A stretch of DNA of 64,000 nt from Mesorhizobium metallidurans STM 2683 (lineage in GTDB: Bacteria; Pseudomonadota; Alphaproteobacteria; Rhizobiales; Rhizobiaceae): positions 1 to 64,000 of the forward strand of contig NZ_CAUM01000067.1 of the NCBI RefSeq assembly GCF_000350085.1, written 5' to 3'. A program made the position numbers and the translations under genes. Below, piece after piece: positions 30,628 to 39,476 of this stretch (its first letter is position 1; each line of letters opens with the position of its first letter). Below the pieces are notes generated by a model. The model searched no databases and had not been told where the DNA came from. It saw nothing but the letters and a program-made list of their open reading frames with translations.

Positions 30628-30962
30628 CGCTGCCAGCGAATCCGCGCATGACAGCTGCCGGAGTTGCATGTCGGCGGCCCGTTCACGGATTGCGGCAACT
30701 CGTAACAGATCGTGTTTCTGGCAAAGGCCGAAACATGATCTAAACCAGCAGTTTACCAAGAAACCCTGCGCAATAATTTTGACGGGATATCGCCACGGTG
30801 TTACCGCATTTCGGCTTCAATAAGTGATGATTAACCATTAGGATCGATATTCGGATGTGACAACAACGCATCCGTTTGGGCAAATCCGGGGACAAACGGC
30901 AGCCTGCAAGGCCTTTTGATTTGAACCAAGTCGAACGACACACAAACGGGCGGCACGATCAC
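30628..30962 (+). other. Intergenic region with two inverted repeats and a likely DUF882 promoter
   Basis: No gene seen. GAGTTGC (30661-30667) is the reverse complement of 30695-30701. GATC...GATC at 30708-30740 forms an imperfect 15-bp hairpin (12 of 15 positions) around GTTTC/GAAAC, which may end the regulator transcript. The AT-rich block 30745-30860 is where a promoter for the next gene is most likely; I cannot fix -35 and -10 with confidence. Confidence 0.5.
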
Positions 30963-32807
30963 ATGAGCGCCTGGCCGAAATGGCTGGCAGCGGTGATTTT
31001 TGCCTGTGGATTCCTCGCCGCTGCCGCAACCGGCGCCAGCGCCGAGACACGTTCGCTCAAGCTGTACCACCTCCATACGAAGGAGAAGGCGGAGATCGTC
31101 TACAAGCGCAATGGCCGCTACGATCAGGCGGGTCTGAGGAAGCTCAACATCATCCTGCGCGACTGGCGCCGCAACGAGCCGACCAAGATGGATCCGCGCC
31201 TGCTGGACCTGGTCTGGGAGGCTTATCGGCAAAGCGGCGCCACCGACTACATCCAGGTCGTCTGCGGCTACCGTTCGCCGTCCACGAATTCGATGCTGCG
31301 CAGTCGTAGCAGGGGCGTCGCCGAGAAAAGCCAGCATGTGCTCGGTAGGGCCATGGACTTCTACATTCCGGGCGTGCCGCTGAAGAAGCTGCGCGACATC
31401 GGCCTCAAGATGCAGGGCGGTGGCGTCGGCTACTATCCGTCGTCAGGCTCGCCCTTCGTCCACATGGACGTCGGCAATGTGCGCCATTGGCCCGGCATCA
31501 GCCGCCAGGAACTGGCGCGCGTGTTCCCCAATGGCAAGACGCTGCATGTGCCGAGCGACGGCAAGCCGCTGCCCGGTTATGCGCAGGCGCTCGCCTCCTA
31601 CAAGGCGCGCAAGGGCGCTGGCACTCCCAACATCGAATTGGCCAGCGCTGGTGGCGGGTCTAAAAGATCCGGTGGCTTGCTTGCCGCTTTCTTCGGCGGC
31701 GGTGATGACGAGGCCGATGACGGCGCCGATGTGGCGTCGGCCGCGCCCGCGCCGAAGTCGAAGAGCATAAAGCTGGCGAACGCAAAGCCGGCCGCCAAGA
31801 GCGGCAACCTTCCGGGCATTGCCATCGTGTCGCCCAAGGATGCGAAGCGCGCCGAGATTCCGCAGATCGCCGATGCGCCTGAGCCAGTTCCGGAGCCGGA
31901 GGAGGATACGCCGGAGACAATCATCGCGGCGCTGCCGGCGCGCAGTGTGCCGCTGCCTGATTTCGCGCCGCGTCCGAAGGCCGATGTCGGCGCCCAGCCA
32001 CCCGAGGACGTCCCCTTCGGCATGGCCGATGCCACCGCCACCACCGAACAGACGGTGGCGACCGCGCAAGCGCCGGCAAGCGTTCCCTTCGGCATGGCGG
32101 ACCCGTCCGCTGATCCGTCAACTGTCGGCGATCCGGCTCAGATTGCGGCCAACAACATACCGCTGCCGACCTGGCGTCCCGATCATTCGCTGCCGGTCGA
32201 CCTTGCAGGGGACGACCTGGCGCCGCAGGACAAGGATGTGCTTATGGCGCTGGCCGACACCGCCGGGCATGGCGAGGCCGCTACCGACGCGTTCTCGGTG
32301 CTGCCGACGGCGCGTCCCGACGCCGCCCAACCGGACGCGGTCAAGGCGGTTCTCGAAAAGGTCAGCGTAACCGACGGATACCAGGTGGCTTCGCTCTCCG
32401 AGCCGGCCCCGGTCTTCAACGATGCGGCAAGCGCCGACGCGGCATCGCCGCGCGAGGCTGTCGTTGGCCGGCCGGCCGGTTCCGATCCGGCAGCGGCGAT
32501 CGGCGCGGGTGTGAAGACCACCCGCAAGGAAGCCCGGGCAACCGCCCGCGATCTGAAGCCCGGTCCCAAGGCCCTGGTGGTTGCCGCCGAGCCGCAGGCC
32601 GCGCGCTGGGCACTGAACAGCGGCGAGCAGGTCGCCACCGTTTCCAGCGCAACGACGGCGCCGCGCTACGCCTATAATATCGTGCACACGCCACCGAGCG
32701 AGGTCTATACCGCAGGCTTCCAGTCGGACGACCAGATGGCCGACGCCAACCGGTTCACCGGCAACGCCGTCAAGTTCCTGTCGGTCGCCCGCTTCCAGAC
32801 CAAATAG
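30963..32807 (+). CDS. DUF882 (M15-like, YcbK-type) peptidase with long C-terminal tail
   Basis: About 614 residues from ATG 30963. A signal peptide (1-28, ATGASA) precedes the catalytic DUF882 domain (about 30-190), with zinc-ligand pattern His125 and Asp132 (SQHVLGRAMDF) and His167/Asp169 (FVHMDVG), as in D-Ala-D-Ala peptidases. The remaining 420 residues are Ala/Pro/Asp-rich with two copies of VPFGMAD (near 350 and 377), probably a disordered envelope spacer. Likely a periplasmic murein peptidase or remodelling factor. Rhizobial DUF882 proteins often have such tails of variable length. Confidence 0.88.
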   Translation: MSAWPKWLAAVIFACGFLAAAATGASAETRSLKLYHLHTKEKAEIVYKRNGRYDQAGLRKLNIILRDWRRNEPTKMDPRLLDLVWEAYRQSGATDYIQVVCGYRSPSTNSMLRSRSRGVAEKSQHVLGRAMDFYIPGVPLKKLRDIGLKMQGGGVGYYPSSGSPFVHMDVGNVRHWPGISRQELARVFPNGKTLHVPSDGKPLPGYAQALASYKARKGAGTPNIELASAGGGSKRSGGLLAAFFGGGDDEADDGADVASAAPAPKSKSIKLANAKPAAKSGNLPGIAIVSPKDAKRAEIPQIADAPEPVPEPEEDTPETIIAALPARSVPLPDFAPRPKADVGAQPPEDVPFGMADATATTEQTVATAQAPASVPFGMADPSADPSTVGDPAQIAANNIPLPTWRPDHSLPVDLAGDDLAPQDKDVLMALADTAGHGEAATDAFSVLPTARPDAAQPDAVKAVLEKVSVTDGYQVASLSEPAPVFNDAASADAASPREAVVGRPAGSDPAAAIGAGVKTTRKEARATARDLKPGPKALVVAAEPQAARWALNSGEQVATVSSATTAPRYAYNIVHTPPSEVYTAGFQSDDQMADANRFTGNAVKFLSVARFQTK

Positions 32808-32826
32808 CGGATCGACCAAGCCACAT

Positions 32827-32860
32827 AAAAAGCCGCGCCGGGCGACCCGCGCGGCTTTTT
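32827..32860. terminator. Bidirectional terminator between the DUF882 gene and eda
   Basis: AGCCGCGC (32831-32838) pairs perfectly with 32849-32856, flanked by AAAA on the left and TTTTT on the right, so it works for both convergent genes. Confidence 0.92.
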
Positions 32861-32904
32861 GCTGTTAATCTGCGAAAAGCCGATCGGTTTTTTTCATCCT
32901 GGCG

Positions 32905-33543
32905 TTATCGCCCGAGTTGGCTCGCCGCGCGTGCGAGAGCCTCGATTTCATCCCATCTGCCGGCCTTGACCATGTCGTCCGGCGCCACCCAGGAGCCGCC
33001 GACGCAGATGACATTGGGCAGGCTGAGATAGTCGGCGGCGTTCTTGCCGGTGATGCCGCCGGTCGGGCAGAATTTCACATCGGCGAGCGGCGAGGCGAAT
33101 GCCTTGAGCGAGGCGATGCCGCCCGACTGCTCGGCCGGGAAGAACTTCAGGAAACGCAAGCCTGCTTCGCGGGCGGCCATGATCTCACCGGGGGTGATGG
33201 CGCCCGGCAGCAGCGGAACCGGGCTGTCTTTCGCCGCCGCCAGAAGCTCGTTTGTGATGCCGGGGCTGACGATGAACTTCGAGCCGGCTGCCGCCGCCTC
33301 GTCGAACTGGCGGGCATCCAGAATGGTGCCGGCGCCGACAATGGCGCCCTCGACTTCGCCAGCCACGCGCCGGATCGCCTCCAGCGCATCGGCGGTCCTG
33401 AGCGTGATCTCGATCGCCGGCAGGCCGCCACGCGCCAGCGCGCGGGCCAGGGGCACCGCGTCAGCGACATTGGCAATCTTCAGTACCGGAACGACCGGCT
33501 GGCCATTGAGGAGCGACAGGAGTTTCTCGGTCTTGGCTGACAT
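32905..33543 (-). CDS. eda: 2-keto-3-deoxy-6-phosphogluconate aldolase
   Basis: Class I aldolase of the Entner-Doudoroff pathway: splits KDPG into pyruvate and glyceraldehyde-3-phosphate. 212 residues, the standard size. The Schiff-base lysine is Lys133 in RFLKFFPAE, and the general-base Glu is in AIEITLRT (about 45). GAITPGEIMAAREAG and KFCPTGGI are also typical. Other Entner-Doudoroff genes (edd, zwf) are not in the window. Confidence 0.95.
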   Translation of the reverse strand: MSAKTEKLLSLLNGQPVVPVLKIANVADAVPLARALARGGLPAIEITLRTADALEAIRRVAGEVEGAIVGAGTILDARQFDEAAAAGSKFIVSPGITNELLAAAKDSPVPLLPGAITPGEIMAAREAGLRFLKFFPAEQSGGIASLKAFASPLADVKFCPTGGITGKNAADYLSLPNVICVGGSWVAPDDMVKAGRWDEIEALARAASQLGR

Positions 33544-33714
33544 TGGCTTGTCTCTCCGGTATCGATGATTTCAACCGATTAGCAGAAGGCGGATTCCGAG
33601 TCCACGAAGGCAGGCGTGTCGCGATGTCACGCACGCCGGCAGGCAAGCCTCCAACGCCCGTGCTTCATCCGCGCCGCCTTGAAATGGCTTTCAGCAGAGT
33701 TTAGTGGCTTGGCG

Positions 33715-34644
33715 ATGACAATTTCCACCCACGATCAACCTGTCCGCGTCGCCGCGCTCTACCGCTTCGCCCGGTTCGATGCCTTCGAGGCGCTGCGGGC
33801 ACCGCTTGCTGCCTTCTGCTGCGGGCGCGGCATCAAGGGGACGCTGCTTCTGGCGCATGAGGGCATCAACGGGACCGTCGCTGGCAGCGAGGCTGATATC
33901 GCGGCGCTCATCGACCATCTGGAATCGATCGAAGGTCTTGCCGGTCTTGAGGTCAAATACAGCAGCGCTGCCGAGATGCCATTTCACCGCATGAAGGTGC
34001 GGCTGAAGCGCGAGATCGTCACAATGGGTATCGAAGGTCTCGATCCGGCGGCAAGCGCCGGTACCTATGTCGCGCCGGCCGACTGGAACGCATTGATCTC
34101 GGATGTCGACACGATCGTCATCGACACGCGCAACGCCTATGAGGTGTCGATCGGCAGCTTCAAGGGGGCGGTCGATCCGGCAACGAGCAGCTTTCGTGAA
34201 TTTCCGGCCTGGGTCGAGCGGCATCGGGCCGAACTCGATGGCCGCAAGATCGCCATGTTCTGCACCGGCGGCATACGCTGCGAGAAGGCGACGGCCTATG
34301 TTAAGTCGCTCGGTTTCGAGAATGTGTTCCATCTCAAGGGCGGCATCCTGAGATATCTCGAAGAGGTGCCGGCCGAACAAAGCCTCTGGCAAGGCGAGTG
34401 CTTCGTCTTCGACGAGCGTGTTTCGGTATCACACGGCCTGGTCGAGGGCGAGGCCGAACTCTGCCGCGCCTGCCGGCATCCGCTGACCGGGCACGACCTG
34501 TTGTCGCCGCACTATGCCGCCGGCATATCGTGCCCACATTGTTTCGATGCCCGTTCCGACGAAGACCGTGCGCGCTATGCCGAGCGCCAGCGCCAGGTCG
34601 AACTGGCGCATGCGCGTGGCAGAGGCCCGCATATCGGAGGTTAG
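33715..34644 (+). CDS. trhO: tRNA uridine-34 hydroxylase, rhodanese-domain (UPF0176)
   Basis: About 309 residues from ATG 33715 ([10 protein letters not shown]); the frame is open from 33616 but without conserved sequence. An N-terminal acylphosphatase-like domain ([23 protein letters not shown]) is followed by a rhodanese domain (about 125-225) with the active-site loop [12 protein letters not shown], then a Cys-rich tail ([13 protein letters not shown]). TrhO forms 5-hydroxyuridine at tRNA position 34 using oxygen. It is divergent from eda. Confidence 0.93.
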   Translation: MTISTHDQPVRVAALYRFARFDAFEALRAPLAAFCCGRGIKGTLLLAHEGINGTVAGSEADIAALIDHLESIEGLAGLEVKYSSAAEMPFHRMKVRLKREIVTMGIEGLDPAASAGTYVAPADWNALISDVDTIVIDTRNAYEVSIGSFKGAVDPATSSFREFPAWVERHRAELDGRKIAMFCTGGIRCEKATAYVKSLGFENVFHLKGGILRYLEEVPAEQSLWQGECFVFDERVSVSHGLVEGEAELCRACRHPLTGHDLLSPHYAAGISCPHCFDARSDEDRARYAERQRQVELAHARGRGPHIGG

Positions 34645-34864
34645 AGCCAACTATACATCGCGCTTTTCCAAAGGTCAGCACAGCAAAAATCGATTCCGAT
34701 TTGCGACCGACGCGCTAGGACAAGGTAAATCCTGACGTCACCTTGTTTCGACCGTCACTGGCAAAGCGTTCATCCGTCATTGTAATGTCGCTATGCGGGG
34801 CCTACGTCTTTGACGTCCGCAACCTGCCCGTGCACGTTCGGCCGGGCCAATTCTGGAGGCATTG

Positions 34865-35635
34865 ATGCTCGATCCCAAGAAGCTTCTCGACGATCTGCTT
34901 GGCTCGCAAGTTCCCGGAACAGGGTCGACCGTCCGTGACAAGGCGGGTCAGGCTGTGCAGATGGCCAAGGACAATCCGCTGGCCGCTGGTGCTCTGGCCG
35001 CGGTGCTGCTTGGAACCGGCGCGGGACGTCAGGTCACCGGCGCCGCGGTCAAGCTTGGCGGCCTGGCCGCGATCGGCGGCCTCGCCTACAAGGCCTACCA
35101 GAACTACAAGAACGGCAGCGCGCCGGCGGAGGCACAAACGGCCGGCGAGCCGGAATTGCTGCCGCCGCCCACCGACACCAGCTTCCACCCCTCGCAGGCG
35201 CCGCAAGGCGAGGACGCCTTCACGCTGACGCTGGTGAGGGCGATGATTTCGGCGGCGAAGGCCGACGGCCATATCGATGACGGCGAGCGGCAAAAGATCG
35301 CCGGCAAGCTCAGCCTCGCGGGCATTGGCCCCGATGCGGAGAAGTTCCTGATGTCGGAGCTGGAGACGCCGCTCGATCTGGACACGCTGATCGCCGGCGC
35401 CCAGACCGACGCGCAGAAGCTCGAACTCTACACCGCGTCGCGCCTCACCATCGATCCCGACACGCGTGCCGAGCGCGGCTATCTCGATCTGCTCGCCGGC
35501 CGCCTCGGCCTGCCGGACGCGCTGGTCGACCATGTCGAGGCGACGGTGTCGGCGGCAAAGGTGCCGGCATCGGACAAGGCGGCCGGCAAGACAGCAAAGG
35601 CGGCCAGCAAGACCGCGCCCAATTCGCGCTGGTAG
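34865..35635 (+). CDS. TerB-fold/DUF533 inner-membrane-associated protein
   Basis: 256 residues from ATG 34865, 5 bases after GGAGG; a TTG one codon upstream is rejected. An N-terminal helical part (LDPKKLLDDLLGSQVPG) is followed by a Gly/Ala-rich hydrophobic region (about 40-80, GGLAAIGGLAYKAYQNYKNG), then a TerB-like helical domain (about 115-230; ISAAKADGHIDDGERQKI), the DUF533/YebE arrangement. Some relatives are linked to envelope stress, but no tellurite role is shown. A Lys/Ala tail ends it. Confidence 0.85.
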   Translation: MLDPKKLLDDLLGSQVPGTGSTVRDKAGQAVQMAKDNPLAAGALAAVLLGTGAGRQVTGAAVKLGGLAAIGGLAYKAYQNYKNGSAPAEAQTAGEPELLPPPTDTSFHPSQAPQGEDAFTLTLVRAMISAAKADGHIDDGERQKIAGKLSLAGIGPDAEKFLMSELETPLDLDTLIAGAQTDAQKLELYTASRLTIDPDTRAERGYLDLLAGRLGLPDALVDHVEATVSAAKVPASDKAAGKTAKAASKTAPNSRW

Positions 35636-35752
35636 GCTGCAACCGTAGAGCGCTGACCGGCAAGATTTCGCGCTAACGTATCGTTAACCCGGCAAGCGCA
35701 TGATTTTAGGCAGTCGGATCGGCTTTCCTCCTCCCAAGCCCGGTTCAGATCA

Positions 35753-35779
35753 GGGCGGCCGCCAATGGCCGCCCTTTTT
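35753..35779 (+). terminator. Terminator after the TerB-like gene
   Basis: GGGCGGCC (35753-35760) and GGCCGCCC (35767-35774) form a perfect 8-bp stem with a 6-base loop, followed by TTTTT. It lies about 120 bases after the stop. Confidence 0.9.
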
Positions 35780-35790
35780 GTCCGGTCCTG

Positions 35791-35849
35791 CCTCGGCAGC
35801 TTCGGCTTGCCCTGGCAGCTTCGGCTTTGCCCTGGCAGCTTCGGCTTGC
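35791..35849. repeat. Three 19-20 bp direct repeats
   Basis: Units at 35791-35810, 35811-35830 and 35831-35849 share the core GGCAGCTTCGGCTT. They are contiguous, with one-base length differences, between the terminator and the SDR gene. Too few and without spacers, so not CRISPR. Confidence 0.75.
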
Positions 35850-35904
35850 CATCGGCGCCGTCATTTGCGATGGCACTTCCAGCCATGACCTCGGGAGGAC
35901 GGCG

Positions 35905-36669
35905 ATGACAGCCAAGACAGATTCCAGAACCGCCATCGTCACCGGCGCCGGCACCGGTATTGGCAAAAGCGTCGCCACGACACTGCTCAGGGCCGGCTGG
36001 AACACGGTGTTCTGCGGGCGCCGCAAGAAGGTGCTGGACGAGGCGATCGCCGAGGCCGGGTCGACACAGGCCAAGGCATTGGCTGTCGCCTGCGATATCA
36101 GCAGGGCCGACCAGGTCGACGATCTGTTCGAGACGGTGGCGGAGGCCTTCGGGCGCGTCGATCTGCTCTTCAACAATGCCGGCATGAGCTACAAATCGAC
36201 ACCGATCGACGAGATCCCGGTCGACGTGTGGAACGACATTGTCGGGGTCAATCTCACCGGCTCGTTCCTGTGCGCCCGCGCCGCGTTCGGCGCCATGCGC
36301 AAGCAGCAGCCAATGGGCGGCCGCATCATCAACAATGGCTCGGTGTCTGCCTATGCGCCGCGGCCGGGCTCAGTGCCCTATACGGCGACCAAGCACGCCA
36401 TTACCGGGCTGACCAAGACGCTGGCGCTGGATGGCAGGCCCTATGACATCGCCTGCGGCCAGATCGACATCGGCAACGCGCTGACCGACATGGCACAGGC
36501 GATGACGGTCGGCGTGCCGCAGGCCAATGGCTCCGTCGCCGCCGAAGCGGTGATGGACGTCCAGCATGTCGCCGACGCCGTCGTCCACATGGCCAACCTG
36601 CCGCTCGACGCCAATGTGCTGTTCATGACCGTGATGGCGACGAAGATGCCGTTCGTCGGGCGGGGGTAA
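35905..36669 (+). CDS. Short-chain dehydrogenase/reductase
   Basis: 254 residues from ATG 35905, preceded by GGGAGGA. A classical SDR with NAD(P)-binding TGAGTGIG (residues 13-20), NNAG, and the catalytic Ser/Tyr/Lys in NGSVSAYAPRPGSVPYTATK. An Arg pair after TVFCGRR suggests NADP preference. The substrate is unknown; neighbours do not define a pathway. It is convergent with the YciI gene, four bases between stops. Confidence 0.9.
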   Translation: MTAKTDSRTAIVTGAGTGIGKSVATTLLRAGWNTVFCGRRKKVLDEAIAEAGSTQAKALAVACDISRADQVDDLFETVAEAFGRVDLLFNNAGMSYKSTPIDEIPVDVWNDIVGVNLTGSFLCARAAFGAMRKQQPMGGRIINNGSVSAYAPRPGSVPYTATKHAITGLTKTLALDGRPYDIACGQIDIGNALTDMAQAMTVGVPQANGSVAAEAVMDVQHVADAVVHMANLPLDANVLFMTVMATKMPFVGRG

Positions 36670-36673
36670 CTGC

Positions 36674-37048
36674 TCATCCCTGCGATAGGGGCACGCCGGG
36701 AAGATACAGTGAAATCGGGCGGATTTCGTAGACGGCCGTCGGATTGACGCGGCGCAGGTCGCGCGCGATCGCGATCGCTTCATCGCGCGCGGCGCAGTCG
36801 ACGACATAGAACCCCAGCAATTGCTCCTTGGTCTCGGCGAAGGGGCCGTCGATGACCAGTCCGTCGCCCGGTCCGCGCAAGGTGCAGGCATCCTGGGTCG
36901 CTCCGAGCCGTGCCGCCGGTCCAAGGACGCGTTCCCGGTAGAGCCGATCGTTGATCTGGAGCAGATCGGTCATCAGCGCCGCATCCTGCTGCGGCGTCAG
37001 CGCCTCAATCGCTTCTTCCACGTGATAGGCAAGGATGGCGTAAAACAT
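36674..37048 (-). CDS. YciI/DGPF-domain protein
   Basis: 124 residues with a YCII-related ferredoxin-like fold. The DGPF signature appears as VIDGPFAETKEQLLGFYVVD (about 66-85), and the N-terminus MFYAILAYHVEEA is typical. Such proteins often sit beside ECF sigma factors, but none is here. It lies 81 bases after the aminotransferase gene on the same strand and may be co-transcribed. Biochemical role unknown. Confidence 0.88.
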   Translation of the reverse strand: MFYAILAYHVEEAIEALTPQQDAALMTDLLQINDRLYRERVLGPAARLGATQDACTLRGPGDGLVIDGPFAETKEQLLGFYVVDCAARDEAIAIARDLRRVNPTAVYEIRPISLYLPGVPLSQG

Positions 37049-37129
37049 CGAGGTTCCCTTCTTCGGTCGTGAATATCCAAGGACGATCGGCCGGAGCGTT
37101 TCCCGACAGGGTCAGCCCGATTCCCGTTC

Positions 37130-38314
37130 TCACTTGCCCAGGAAGGCCTCGATCCGCTCCAGCGCGCGCAGGATGTTCTCTTCGGAATTGGCGTAGGACA
37201 GCCGGACATAGCCTTCGCCGAGAATGCCGAAATCCGGGCCGCCGATCAGCGCGACGCCGGCATCGTCGAGCAGCGCCGAGGCGAGTTTCTTGGCTTTCCG
37301 GCCCGTCTTGGAAATGTTGGGGAAGGCATAGAATGCGCCTTTCGGCGTGATGCAGGAAACGCCGGGCAAGGCATTCAACCCCTCGACCACGACCTTCCTG
37401 CGACGATCGAAGGCGCGCATCATCTTGTCGACGTCGTCCTGCGGGCCATCGATGGCGGCGATGCCGGCATACTGGCTCGGCGCGTTGACGCAGGACCAGC
37501 AGTTGACCGCCAGCTTGCGCACCTTGTCGTAGAGATGAGCGCCGCTGTCGCCGTTCGGCCAGATCGACCAGCCCATGCGCCAGCCGGTCATCGCCCAGGT
37601 CTTCGACCAGCCGTTGAGGATAATCAGCCGGTCGCGGATCTCGGGAAAATTGAGCAGCGAGCAATGCGTCTCGCCGTCATAGGTCATCACGTCGTAGATC
37701 TCGTCTGAAAGGATGGCGACATGCGGGTGCGCTTCGAGCCCCTTCACGAGCTTCTCGATCTCGGTACGGGGCGTGACGCCGCCGGTCGGGTTGGCCGGCG
37801 AGTTCAGGATCAGGAGCCTGGTCTTCGGCGTGATCAGCGCCAGCGTCTCCTGCGCCGAAAAGGCAAAGCCGTTTTCCTCGCGCATCGGTACCGGCACCGG
37901 CGTGGCGCCGGTGAATTCGATCATCGAGCGGTAGATGGGAAAGCCGGGATCGGGATAGAGGATCTCGGCGCCCGCTTCGCCGAACATCAGGATCGCGGCG
38001 AACATCGTCGGCTTGCCGCCGGGCAGGATCATCACTGCCTCGGGCGACACTTCGACACCGGTGGTGGCCAGCGTGCGGCGCACCACCGCCTCGCGCGTCG
38101 CCAAGAGGCCGTTGGCCGGTGTATAGCCGTGATGGCCGTCGCGCAGCGCCTTGATCGCCGCCTCGACAATGTGCTGCGGCGTCTTGAAGTCGGGTTGGCC
38201 GATGCCGAGATTGATGATGTCGCGGCCTTGCTGCGCCAGTGATGTCGCACGCGCGAGCACCGCGAAGGCATTTTCCTCGCCGAGACGGTCGAAGGCCGCA
38301 ATCGTGTGGAGCAT
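37130..38314 (-). CDS. Class I/II PLP aminotransferase (aspartate aminotransferase-like)
   Basis: About 394 residues from ATG 38314 (MLHTIAAFDRLGEENAF). The frame is open another 174 bases upstream only because it crosses the repeats before the divergent GNAT gene. Features: INLGIGQPDFKTPQHI, GHHGYTPANG, NSPANPTGG, LSDEIYDVM, and the PLP lysine in NGWSKTWAMTGWRMG. This is the fold I AspC/alanine-type subgroup; the amino donor cannot be set by reading alone. Confidence 0.9.
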   Translation of the reverse strand: MLHTIAAFDRLGEENAFAVLARATSLAQQGRDIINLGIGQPDFKTPQHIVEAAIKALRDGHHGYTPANGLLATREAVVRRTLATTGVEVSPEAVMILPGGKPTMFAAILMFGEAGAEILYPDPGFPIYRSMIEFTGATPVPVPMREENGFAFSAQETLALITPKTRLLILNSPANPTGGVTPRTEIEKLVKGLEAHPHVAILSDEIYDVMTYDGETHCSLLNFPEIRDRLIILNGWSKTWAMTGWRMGWSIWPNGDSGAHLYDKVRKLAVNCWSCVNAPSQYAGIAAIDGPQDDVDKMMRAFDRRRKVVVEGLNALPGVSCITPKGAFYAFPNISKTGRKAKKLASALLDDAGVALIGGPDFGILGEGYVRLSYANSEENILRALERIEAFLGK

Positions 38315-38396
38315 TTTTCCCGTCCCTGTGGTTCTTACTGTGGGCGAGCGTTTTTGTGAGCGTCCGTTGCCAAAAGTCAAACGGATTGGAGCCCAA

Positions 38397-38450
38397 GTGT
38401 CGGAAAAAATTGGGGTGTCAGAAAATATTGGAGTGTCGGAAAATCTCGAG
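38397..38450 (+). repeat. Three tandem 18-bp repeats at a translation start
   Basis: Three contiguous 18-bp units (38397-38414, 38415-38432, 38433-38450) each begin GTGTC and encode VSEKIG, VSENIG and VSENLE in the GNAT frame. Each GTG could initiate. Only the first has a good ribosome site (GGAG at 38388-38391). Confidence 0.85.
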
Positions 38451-39119
38451 AATTGGCAGCCGCGACCGCGGCCGGTACGCAGGATCATTGAAGGCCGCCA
38501 TGTCAGGCTCGAACCGCTGAGCGCGGCAAAGCATGGCGACGGCCTCTACGAGGCGTCGTCGGTGCCTGACGTCGACGGCCGCTTTGCCTGGCTGCCCGAT
38601 TATCCGCCGGAGACCCGCGCCGCCTTCCAGCCCTGGCTTGACAAGGTCGAGGCCAGCGAGGATCCGCTGTTCTTCACCGTCATCGACAAGGCCAGCGGCA
38701 AGGTCGCCGGGCGCCAGACGCTGATGCGCATCGATCCGGCCCATGGCGTGATCGAGATCGGCAACATCTATTGGGGGCCGCTGATCTCGCGCAAGCCGGC
38801 GGCGACGGAAGCGCAGTTCCTGTTCATGAAATACATCTTCGACGAACTCGGCTATCGCCGCTACGAATGGAAATGCAACAACCGCAACGAGCCTTCGAAG
38901 CGCGCGGCGGAGCGTTTTGGTTTCAAGTTCGAAGGCATTTTCCGTCAGCATCTTGTGGTCAAGGGTGAAAACCGCGATACCGCGTGGTATTCGATCATCG
39001 ACAAGGAGTGGCCGGCGTTGCGCAGAGCCTATGAGGCATGGCTCGATCCGGCCAATTTCGACGGCGATGGCCGACAGAAGCGACGGCTCGAGGATTTCCG
39101 CGCGGAGTTCGGGGCGTAG
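38397..39119 (+). CDS. GNAT acetyltransferase, RimJ/RimL type
   Basis: About 240 residues if translation starts at GTG 38397, 5 bases after GGAG; the frame is open further upstream into the divergent aminotransferase gene but without another good start. The GNAT domain covers about 30-200: RIIEGRHVRLEPL, EIGNIYWGPLISRKPAATEA as the acetyl-CoA region, YIFDELGYRRYEWKCNNRNE, SKRAAERFGFKFEG. This subfamily acetylates protein N-termini or small amines. The substrate is unknown. The N-terminus contains the VSE(K/N)xx repeat. Confidence 0.85.
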   Translation: MSEKIGVSENIGVSENLENWQPRPRPVRRIIEGRHVRLEPLSAAKHGDGLYEASSVPDVDGRFAWLPDYPPETRAAFQPWLDKVEASEDPLFFTVIDKASGKVAGRQTLMRIDPAHGVIEIGNIYWGPLISRKPAATEAQFLFMKYIFDELGYRRYEWKCNNRNEPSKRAAERFGFKFEGIFRQHLVVKGENRDTAWYSIIDKEWPALRRAYEAWLDPANFDGDGRQKRRLEDFRAEFGA

Positions 39120-39120
39120 A

Positions 39121-39166
39121 ACCATGATCCCGAAAAGGGAAACCGGTTTTCGGACAAGATCATGGT
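39121..39166. repeat. 46-bp palindromic rhizobial repeat
   Basis: ACCATGATC (39121-39129) and GATCATGGT (39158-39166) are exact reverse complements, with an inner CCGAAAA...TTTTCGG stem. I recognise this CATGATC...CCGAAAA...GATCATG palindrome as frequent between genes in Rhizobiales. It starts two bases after the GNAT stop and may act as its 3' end. Confidence 0.75.
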
Positions 39167-39230
39167 CAAACAAGAAGATAGAAGTTCGTCCCGATTCCAT
39201 CGGGATGGAAATTCTAGCAGGAGCAGGCGG

Positions 39231-39413
39231 ATGGCGCATAGCCACGACCACGGCTCGCAAGGGCACGACCACAGCCACGCCGGCCATGTGCATGGCTCGA
39301 CCGACAAGAAACGCGTGCTGATCGCGGCTTGCCTGACCGCAGGCTTCATGGCCGTGGAAGCGCTTGGCGGCATCCTCACCGGGTCGGCACCGCATGGTGG
39401 CCACTATCACTAA
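39231..39413 (+). pseudogene. Truncated cation-diffusion-facilitator (CzcD/ZitB-like) gene
   Basis: 60 codons from ATG 39231 behind AGGAGCAGGCGG. The start reads like a CDF zinc/cadmium exporter: a His-rich cytoplasmic tail (MAHSHDHGSQGHDHSHAGH) then the first membrane helix (RVLIAACLTAGFMAVEALGG, ILTGS). Homologues continue LALLADAGH; here the frame passes into APHGGHYH and stops. The other five helices are absent, so the gene lost its 3' part by deletion. The ribosome site looks intact, so a 60-residue His-rich peptide may still be made. Confidence 0.72.
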
Positions 39414-39476
39414 TCCAGGGAACCCCATGGCATTGGCAATGAGCTTGATGAACCCCTTGCGCTCCGGGTTTGCGTG

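Noticed and set aside
35791-35849. Possible CRISPR array
   Set aside because: Only three contiguous 19-20 bp units without spacers and no cas genes.
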